Assembly (NCBI GenBank): GCA_003450735.1
Contig: DMEZ01000055.1
Coordinates: forward strand, 121,067-185,066
Direction: 5' to 3'
From: Elusimicrobiota bacterium
GTDB taxonomy: Bacteria; Elusimicrobiota; Elusimicrobia; UBA1565
DNA length: 64,000 bases
The translations under genes and the position numbers were made by a program. Below the pieces are notes generated by a model, which worked only from the letters and a program-made list of their open reading frames with translations, did no database searches and was not told the origin of the DNA. Shown here in pieces: positions 58,741-64,000 of this stretch. How positions within the stretch are numbered: the stretch's first letter is position 1; each line of letters opens with the position of its first letter.

Positions 58741-59883
58741 ATGGACACCTACGCGCTCTACCTCCGGCTCGACGGCGCCGACCGGCTCGACCGCATCCAC
58801 GGCCCCGAGCTCATGACCCTCATCCGCCGCGACCTCTCCCGGGATTTTCAAGCCGTCGCCGACTCCGTCCTGAGCCAGCACGAACCCCTGGGCCCGGCCT
58901 CTTCGCCGCGCTTCGGAGTCTGGTGGGCCCTCTTCCGCATGAAGCGGCAGGTCATCGAGGCCGACCCTCTGGAGCAGTGCGAGAGCATCGCCGCCGCGGC
59001 CGACGAGAAGGCGCGGGCGATGATCCAGGCGCGGCTCGGCGCGGCCGTGGCCATGAACCTGGGGGTGGACCTCGGCGTCCTTCCGGCCGACGCGGGCGAG
59101 GGGCTCGAGGCCCGCATCTCCGCGCACCCGCGCGGCGCGACCTGCCCCCTGGTCGGCCCGCGCCGCTTCCGCGAGGTCCTGGACGGCCGACGCTTCGACA
59201 TCCACCTCCAGCCCATCGTCGAGCTGGGGACACAGACGACGGTCGGCTATGAGGCGCTGGTGCGCGGGCATGCAGACACCGGGGTCGCCCGGCCCGACCA
59301 TCTCTTCGGAGCGGCGTCCTACTACGGCCTGCGCTCCGAGCTGGAGCTGGCCTGCGCCGAAGCCGCTCTCAAGGACTGCGACCGGCTCCCGGCCGGCCGC
59401 TGGCTCTCGGTCAACCTCTCTCCGGAGCTCTTCGAGGCGCCCTCCCTGCTGGAGCTCCTCTCGAACTCCCGGCGCGCCTCGCGCACCGTCTTCGAGGTCA
59501 CCGAGCACCTGCCCATCGACGCCGCGCTCCTGGCCGAGCGCGCGGCGCGCCTGCGCGAGATCGGGGCGGGGCTTGCCGTCGACGACGCGGGCTGCGGCTA
59601 TGCCGACATGGGGCTCATCCGGGCGGCCAGCCCGGAGATCGTGAAGCTCTGCATCACCGTGGTGAAGCGTCTGGAAGGCGGGCCGGCCGTTCTGGACGCC
59701 GTGCGCCGGGTCGTCAGGGACATCCAGGCGGAGGGCTCGCTGGCTTTGGCCGAAGGGATCGAGACGGCGTCCCAGGCGCGCCTCGCCCGGCAGATCGGCT
59801 TCGACCTCGCGCAGGGCTGGCACTTCGGTAAAGCGCGCCCGGCGAGCATCGTGCTCGGCGAGCTCGAGAGCGCGCTCAACTGA
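58741..59883 (+). CDS. EAL-domain cyclic-di-GMP phosphodiesterase
   Basis: 380 residues. The EAL domain starts near residue 140 and keeps the catalytic set: GYEALVRG, WLSVNLSPEL, VFEVTEH, AVDDAGCGYADM (DD pair), EIVKLC, AEGIET and AQGWHFGKA. It should hydrolyse c-di-GMP to pGpG. The first ~130 residues are helical and unrecognised, perhaps a degenerate GGDEF or a sensor. GGGAGGA precedes the ATG. Confidence 0.92.
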   Translation: MDTYALYLRLDGADRLDRIHGPELMTLIRRDLSRDFQAVADSVLSQHEPLGPASSPRFGVWWALFRMKRQVIEADPLEQCESIAAAADEKARAMIQARLGAAVAMNLGVDLGVLPADAGEGLEARISAHPRGATCPLVGPRRFREVLDGRRFDIHLQPIVELGTQTTVGYEALVRGHADTGVARPDHLFGAASYYGLRSELELACAEAALKDCDRLPAGRWLSVNLSPELFEAPSLLELLSNSRRASRTVFEVTEHLPIDAALLAERAARLREIGAGLAVDDAGCGYADMGLIRAASPEIVKLCITVVKRLEGGPAVLDAVRRVVRDIQAEGSLALAEGIETASQARLARQIGFDLAQGWHFGKARPASIVLGELESALN

Positions 59884-59896
59884 GCGAAGGCCGCAG

Positions 59897-59912
59897 CATT
59901 CTGCGCAGAATG
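59897..59912. repeat. CATTCTGCGCAGAATG palindrome
   Basis: A perfect 16-bp palindrome just after the EAL stop; its first 11 nt recur at 62160-62170. The ~280-bp gap also contains an inverted repeat CCGCCGCCGG/CCGGCGGCGG (about 59926-59955) and otherwise shows nothing recognisable. Confidence 0.5.
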
Positions 59913-60162
59913 TTGATCAGCCCGATCCGCCGCCGGCGCTCTTGACCGGCGGCGGGACCATACGGCAAAGCAGGCGAGTATCAAATAGGCGCCCCAGCGC
60001 AAGAAAACACTCCTTTTATTCCGCTTCCGCGCATGATCCCAAGCACCCAATGAGGACAATCAAGTCCGGGTAACAGCCGTGTTACCGCAAGTTGCCTGCG
60101 TGTGAATTGCGAAAGCGGGACTCATCGGTTACCCTAACTTCAACATCTGCTCTGGAGGAGTC

Positions 60163-60795
60163 ATGAAAGCATCGACGATCACACTGCTGTGGGCGTTGCC
60201 GCTTCTCTCGCTGTCGGCACTCTCCCACGCGGGCGAGAGCCTCACGCCGCTTGACGTCTGGGCGCTCGAGACCCGTTTGGCCGAGCATGTCCAGAAGAAC
60301 ATCCTCGATCCTGTGCTCGGGGCGGGGAGGGCCAGCGCGTTCGCAAAGGCCAAGCTCGAGTTCAGATGCGAGGAGCGCGAAAGCCTGAAGTCCGGGAAGG
60401 GGCATGCCTCGAAGGAGAAACGGCGCTTGGACCCCGTCGCTGTCAGCACCGACCAAGCTCCGCAATCCGAGGATCTGTTGGAGGGGCTGTTTTCGGATGA
60501 GCGGACGAAATCCAACAACATCCAGACGTCGACCACCCCGTACCAAAAGCAGAATGCAAGCATCGCCGGCCAGCGCGCCGAGCAATCCAAATCGGAGGCT
60601 GAATCCTATTCCTCAGTGGAGTTGAACATCGTAAAGCTGAAGCTGGTCATCGTCTACGACGACAAGCTTCCCGCGGCTCGTCTCGACTCAGCCAAGAAGG
60701 TCTTGCTCGCTGTGTACAAGGACGCCCTGAAGCCGGAAGACATGGTTTGGGTCCCCGCCGTGTACGCGGGGACGCCGCGCAAAGCCGCGCCCTAG
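60163..60795 (+). CDS. Exported FliF C-domain-like protein
   Basis: 210 residues with a signal peptide (MKASTITLLWALPLLSLSALSHA) and GGAGG Shine-Dalgarno. ALETRLAEHVQKNILDPVLGAGRASAFAKAKLEF and, after a low-complexity Gln/Ser/Glu loop, LKLVIVYDDKLPAARLDSAKKVLLAVYKDALKPEDMVWVPAVYA follow the order of the YscJ/FliF C-terminal domain of the flagellar MS ring (LExxLAxxVxxxLxPVLGxGxAxAxVxxxLDF ... VAVxVD ... LxxAVG...GDxVxVxxxPF). No other flagellar gene is present. The assignment is by eye. It converges with the next gene (4-bp overlap). Confidence 0.6.
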   Translation: MKASTITLLWALPLLSLSALSHAGESLTPLDVWALETRLAEHVQKNILDPVLGAGRASAFAKAKLEFRCEERESLKSGKGHASKEKRRLDPVAVSTDQAPQSEDLLEGLFSDERTKSNNIQTSTTPYQKQNASIAGQRAEQSKSEAESYSSVELNIVKLKLVIVYDDKLPAARLDSAKKVLLAVYKDALKPEDMVWVPAVYAGTPRKAAP

Positions 60796-61454
60796 AGCGC
60801 GCAGCGCAAACCCAGGTTGAGGCCGCAGAGCTCCGGCCGCAGGAAGTTCCGCGCGGCCGGGCGGCAGAGCACCGCCTCGAGCTTCCACGAGCCGCCCCGC
60901 GCGACCCGCGCCTCGCCCGTCGCCGGCCCCTTCGGACATCGCTCCGGACTCACCGCATAGTACTGAGCGCCGTACCAGTCCGCCGTCCACTCCCACACGT
61001 TGCCCTGCATGTCGAACAGGCCATAGGGGTTGGGGCGCTTCTGAGAGACGGGGTGCGTCCTCCCGTCCGAGTTGTCCCGGAACCAGGCGTACTCGCCGAG
61101 CAGGCTCTCGTCCCCGAAGGGATGCGTCGTGCTTGTCCCGCCGCGTGCCGCCTTCTCCCACTCCGCTTCAGTCGGCAGGCGTTTGCCCGCCCAGGCGGCG
61201 AAGGCCGCCGCGTCGTCCCAGCTCACCGAAACGACCGGCTGATCGTCTGCGCTCCAATCGGGCTGTTTGGGGAATGTCCGGCCGGCCGACTGGCAGAACT
61301 CCCGGTACTGCTCCACGCTGACCGGGTGCTCGTCCATCCGGAAGGCCTCCAGATGGACCTTGCGTCGGGGATGCTCGTCGTCGTGGCCCTCCCCCTCCGG
61401 GGAGCCCATGAGGAACTCCCCGGCGGGGATGAGGACCATCGCTGAGCCCTTCAT
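60792..61454 (-). CDS. Formylglycine-generating-enzyme-like (SUMF1) protein
   Basis: 220 residues. Typical blocks: MVLIPAGEFLMGSPEGEGHDDEHPRRKVHLEAFRMDEHPVSVEQYREF, PVVSVSWDDAAAFAAWAGKRLPTEAEWEKAARGG, NPYGLFDMQGNVWEWTADWY, RVARGGSWKL, GLRCAL. The paired active-site cysteines of true FGE are not clearly seen, so it may be a non-sulfatase member of this fold. Confidence 0.9.
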   Translation of the reverse strand: MKGSAMVLIPAGEFLMGSPEGEGHDDEHPRRKVHLEAFRMDEHPVSVEQYREFCQSAGRTFPKQPDWSADDQPVVSVSWDDAAAFAAWAGKRLPTEAEWEKAARGGTSTTHPFGDESLLGEYAWFRDNSDGRTHPVSQKRPNPYGLFDMQGNVWEWTADWYGAQYYAVSPERCPKGPATGEARVARGGSWKLEAVLCRPAARNFLRPELCGLNLGLRCAL

Positions 61455-61476
61455 TTCCTCGAGATTAGCACTTCAT

Positions 61477-61517
61477 AAGGGAACTTTTTCAGGGGGTCAT
61501 ACGTACTTGTGGGTATG
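61477..61517 (+). repeat. Dispersed 40-bp element, copy 3
   Basis: AAGGGAACTTTTTCAGGGGG then TCATACGTACTTGTGGGTATG. The terminal ATG opens only a 9-codon reading frame here. Copies 1 and 2 are at 5808-5847 (minus) and within 36392-36477. It lies just upstream of hicA. Confidence 0.75.
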
Positions 61518-61573
61518 CGAAGTCCGGCCAACCGAAGCCGTTGAAAGGGGATTTTGCCGGGGGTATACTCTGT

Positions 61574-61759
61574 ATGAAGGTGCGCGACATCCTGAAGATG
61601 CTTGAAGCTGGCGGCTGGCAGCTTGTCAGGCAGAAAGGCAGCCACCGCCAGTTCAAACATGCGGCCAGAATCGGTCGTGTGACCATCGCCGGACATCCGG
61701 GGGATGAACTCGCGCCGGGGACTTTGAACAGCATCCTAAAGCAGGCGGGGCTCAAATGA
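61574..61759 (+). CDS. hicA: HicA mRNA interferase toxin
   Basis: 61 residues with the dsRBD-like HicA fold and catalytic His in KGSHRQFKH; ends LNSILKQAGLK, typical of the family. It cleaves mRNA when free of HicB. A TATACT hexamer ends 4 bp before the ATG. It overlaps hicB (ATGA). Confidence 0.93.
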   Translation: MKVRDILKMLEAGGWQLVRQKGSHRQFKHAARIGRVTIAGHPGDELAPGTLNSILKQAGLK

Positions 61760-61968
61760 CAAGATATCTGGTCGTTTTCGAAAAGGCCGGCGAGAACTAC
61801 TCCGCCTTTTGTCCGGACCTGCCCGGCTGCGTGGCGACCGGCGCGACGCAGCCCGAAACGGAGAGCAACATCAAGGAAGCGATCCGGATGCACCTGGAAG
61901 GCCTGAAGGAAGACGGACTCCCCCTGCCGGCCGGCGCGGCTTCGGCGGAGTACGTCGAAGCTGGGTAG
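61756..61968 (+). CDS. hicB: HicB antitoxin
   Basis: 70 residues: the HicB partial RNase H fold, YLVVFEKAGENYSAFCPDLPGCVATGATQPETESNIKEAIRMHLEGLKEDG. Short form without a separate DNA-binding domain. Translationally coupled to hicA. Confidence 0.93.
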   Translation: MTRYLVVFEKAGENYSAFCPDLPGCVATGATQPETESNIKEAIRMHLEGLKEDGLPLPAGAASAEYVEAG

Positions 61969-61983
61969 ACGTTGCCGTTAGAA

Positions 61984-62124
61984 GCTTCGTCCCGACGAAG
62001 TCGGGGCGAAGCATCGCGCCCCTGGCCCTATCAGAGGAAGGGCCAGGGACCGTGCGTCATGGCGTTCTCATCAACGCACGGCCCAAAGCGCGAAAATGAC
62101 TGACGGCCCCTTTGGGGGCCGTCA
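61984..62124. ncRNA. Run of four hairpins between hicB and the alpha-2-macroglobulin gene
   Basis: Successive inverted repeats: GCTTCGTCCCGAC/GTCGGGGCGAAGC (61984-62012), CCCTGGCCCT/AGGGCCAGGG (62020-62048), CCGTGCGT/ACGCACGG (62050-62081) and TGACGGCCCC/GGGGCCGTCA (62101-62124). The last, read on the minus strand, is followed by ATTTTC and probably terminates the macroglobulin gene. The other three have no U-tract and may be a structured RNA or repeat debris. The call as RNA is tentative. Confidence 0.35.
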
Positions 62125-62183
62125 GCTCTCTACGGGTCGAACTCCGCCTAAGCCATCGACATTCTGCGCAATGCTCCCCGCGC

Positions 62184-64000
62184 CTACTCCTCGACTTTCA
62201 GCTCGAACCCGCTCGAGTGCGCGGCGAACTCGGGCGCGTACATGGACTGCAGGACGGCCGCGCCGATCTTGTACTTGCCCGGGGTCGTCGGCTTTATCCG
62301 GTACTTGAGCACGTACTCCCCGTGCGGCAGCCAGGACACGAAGAAGTTGGTCAGCGAGTCGCGCGGCTCCTCGTAGCGCGAAAGCTGGTCCCACTTCCAG
62401 CCGGAGGTGAGCGTTTCGGCCTCGAAGCCCGCCCCGCGCGGGTCCTTGAGCTGGACGTACTCGAACTGGGAGCGCGTGTTCACCTTGAGCTGGACCTCGA
62501 TGTCCTCGCCCACCTTCACGGCGTCCCCCAAGGCGAGCGGGGTCAGCCGGTACTTGTCCCCTTCCTTGTAGCGCCGGTAGAACTTGCGGCTCACGTTCAG
62601 CATCCCCGGCTCGGACTCCTCGACCGGCTTCTCCGTGGTATAGACGTAGGTCAGCGAGGCGAAGGCGAAGCCCGGCCCGCTCTTTCGGACCTCGGGCGCG
62701 CCCGCCTTCGCGATGTCCCCGCCCAGGCGCGTCCAGCGCAGGGGCTTCTCGAGCCAGTCGTCCGGGGCGAGCTCGACTTTCTCGACGCTCGGGCCCCAGC
62801 GCACTTCGTACGAGTCGCCCTTGTCCAGGGCGCCCTTCGCCTTCATGAACTCCAGCAGGGCGAACACCGCCGCCGCGGAGGCCTTGGTGGACTTCCACTC
62901 GGTTCCCTTGCGGCTGAACAGGATCCACTGCACCAGCCCCGGGAGGTTCTCGTCCTTGGGGCGCATGAGCTGGAGGGTCCGCAGCATGAAGGCGTGGGTC
63001 TCCAGGGTGTCGTGGTACCACAGCCAGGAGTACTTCTCGGGCTGCCAATACGCCCCGGCGATGGGGTCGACCCGGAGGCCGTCCATCGCGCGGTCCAGGT
63101 AGTCCTCCGCCTTCTTCTTGTCGCCCAGCCTGAAGTAGGCCTGCGCGGCGTAGGCCTTGCCGAGCTGGGTCATCGCGTCCGAGTGCTTGCCGGCGAAGTC
63201 CAGCCAGGCCTTCGCGAACTTCACGGCCCTCATCGCCGAGGGCAGGGCCTTGAGCTTGGCCGGGAACGAGGTGACCACGTAGGAGGCGTAGAGCAGCAGC
63301 GAGACCTCTCCCTCCTCGGGCTTGAGGTGCCGCGGGATCTCGGACATCACGTAGCGCAGGGCGTTCTCGACGAGCTCGGGCGGGGCCTCCACCCCGTAGC
63401 GCTGGGCCTCGGCGAGGCCGGCGAGCACCAGCAGGGTGATGTAGGGGTCCGAGCGCCCCCCGGGGAACCAGGGGAAGCCGCCGTCGCCCAGCTGAACCTG
63501 CTGGAGCTTCGCGAAGGCGTCGGCCTTCTCCCGGTCCACGATGACCGGGTCGAGCAGGTCCACGACCGGCCAATGGCTCTCGATGCCCTTCGACCGGACG
63601 AGCCAGGGCGTCTCGACCAAGGCCGTCAGGCGCTTGGGGTCGTCCTTGTCCCAGGCGGGGGTGAGGGTCTTGCGGCGCGGTACCTTCGCGACGGCCTTCG
63701 CCATGTTCGGGTACTTCTTGTATAGGGCGTTGACGATGGCGAGCGGCACGTAGCGGTTCAAGGTCTGCTCCACGCACTCGTAGGGGTAGTGCACCAGGAA
63801 CGGGATGGCGTTGAGCACCGTCAAGGCGAGCTGGGGGTCCACCTGGAGCTGGAGCAGCTCGTCCACCCTGGACTCGTCCTTCTGGCCCAGGGCCTTGAGC
63901 GTCAGTTTCTTGACGACGTCCCCGTTCAGGGCCGCCACGAGGCTGTCGATGATGCGCTGGCGGGAGGGCAGGACGGGGAGGTCGCGCTCCTCGGCGTCCG
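62184..64000 (-). CDS. Bacterial alpha-2-macroglobulin, C-terminal part (5' end beyond window)
   Basis: At least 605 residues, open to the right edge. The thioester motif is intact: YPYECVEQTLNRYVPLA (CxEQ). The thioester domain continues with QLGDGGFPWFPGGRSDPYITLLVLAGLAEAQ, SWLWYHDTLETHAFMLRTL and RKGTEWKSTKASAAAVFALLEF, then the receptor-type C-terminal domains (VEVQLKVNTRSQFEYVQLKDPRGAGFE, LPHGEYVLKYRIKPTTPGKYKIG). These periplasmic proteins trap foreign proteases. No pbpC-like partner is visible in the window. Confidence 0.93.
   Translation of the reverse strand, partial: DAEERDLPVLPSRQRIIDSLVAALNGDVVKKLTLKALGQKDESRVDELLQLQVDPQLALTVLNAIPFLVHYPYECVEQTLNRYVPLAIVNALYKKYPNMAKAVAKVPRRKTLTPAWDKDDPKRLTALVETPWLVRSKGIESHWPVVDLLDPVIVDREKADAFAKLQQVQLGDGGFPWFPGGRSDPYITLLVLAGLAEAQRYGVEAPPELVENALRYVMSEIPRHLKPEEGEVSLLLYASYVVTSFPAKLKALPSAMRAVKFAKAWLDFAGKHSDAMTQLGKAYAAQAYFRLGDKKKAEDYLDRAMDGLRVDPIAGAYWQPEKYSWLWYHDTLETHAFMLRTLQLMRPKDENLPGLVQWILFSRKGTEWKSTKASAAAVFALLEFMKAKGALDKGDSYEVRWGPSVEKVELAPDDWLEKPLRWTRLGGDIAKAGAPEVRKSGPGFAFASLTYVYTTEKPVEESEPGMLNVSRKFYRRYKEGDKYRLTPLALGDAVKVGEDIEVQLKVNTRSQFEYVQLKDPRGAGFEAETLTSGWKWDQLSRYEEPRDSLTNFFVSWLPHGEYVLKYRIKPTTPGKYKIGAAVLQSMYAPEFAAHSSGFELKVEE

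Noticed and set aside
61451..61696. 81-residue minus-strand frame through the dispersed element and hicA
   Set aside because: It is antisense to the intact hicA gene and its C-terminus is just translation of the repeat.

Overview
This window is a GC-rich, gene-dense bacterial chromosome segment with short intergenic gaps (none above about 280 bases). It encodes a diderm envelope: a lipid A acyltransferase (LpxL/HtrB family), OmpA-type lipoprotein, TolC/adaptor/RND efflux system, beta-barrel proteins and a bacterial alpha-2-macroglobulin. Energy genes point to a fermentative, oxygen-sensitive life (phosphotransbutyrylase and butyrate kinase, acetate kinase, flavodiiron protein, tryptophanase/tyrosine phenol-lyase). 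Several secreted proteins begin with a signal peptide followed by a very long Ala/Pro-rich stretch. From memory this combination resembles Elusimicrobiota metagenome assemblies, but nothing in the window proves the phylum.

Layout. 1-5.8 kb: partial beta-eliminating lyase, a secreted four-domain phospholipase D-like protein and a convergent RecQ-type helicase. 5.9-11.8 kb: response regulator, OmpA lipoprotein, YbgC thioesterase, papain-like secreted peptidase, a secreted triple-repeat protein and a lipoprotein. 11.8-17.1 kb: SulP transporter just behind tRNA-Thr, an AAA/DUF4143 ATPase and a nucleotidyltransferase/HTH toxin-antitoxin pair. 17.1-24.7 kb: RluA-type enzyme, Uup, cold shock protein, DNA methyltransferase, two secreted metallopeptidases and a second nucleotidyltransferase/HTH pair. 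24.7-32.7 kb: an exported glycogen debranching enzyme coupled to a barrel protein, a pteridine-reductase-like SDR, and a tightly overlapping signalling operon (Ser/Thr kinase, anti-sigma-type ATPase, PP2C phosphatase, flavodiiron protein). 32.7-37.1 kb: aspartyl aminopeptidase, half-length asparaginase, and an accessory patch (truncated DUF1016 nuclease, ORF6N protein). 37.2-43.6 kb: Ptb-Buk, AckA, RluE, FKBP isomerase. 43.6-49.3 kb: metal efflux operon with a His/Cys-rich small protein. 49.2-57.3 kb: endonuclease III, K+ channel, lipid and isoprenoid enzymes, lytic transglycosylase, macrodomain protein, a small CxxPNxC-repeat peptide, LemA/TPM operon and a second cold shock protein. 57.3-64 kb: MurC-like ligase, EAL protein, a FliF-C-like secreted protein, formylglycine-enzyme-like protein, HicAB and an alpha-2-macroglobulin.

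Global signals that cut across genes: (i) at least a dozen genes have a TATAAT-like hexamer only 5-8 nt before the start codon, implying widespread leaderless transcription; (ii) a 40-bp dispersed element occurs three times, each with an ATG at the same internal position, and in two copies that ATG is the start codon of an unrelated gene; (iii) a family of short GGCCC/GGTCC-rich intergenic motifs, two of which are 31 bp long and end exactly at a stop codon. These are the best candidates for undescribed biology here, together with the kinase/phosphatase/flavodiiron operon, the CxxPNxC peptide and the secreted triple-repeat protein.
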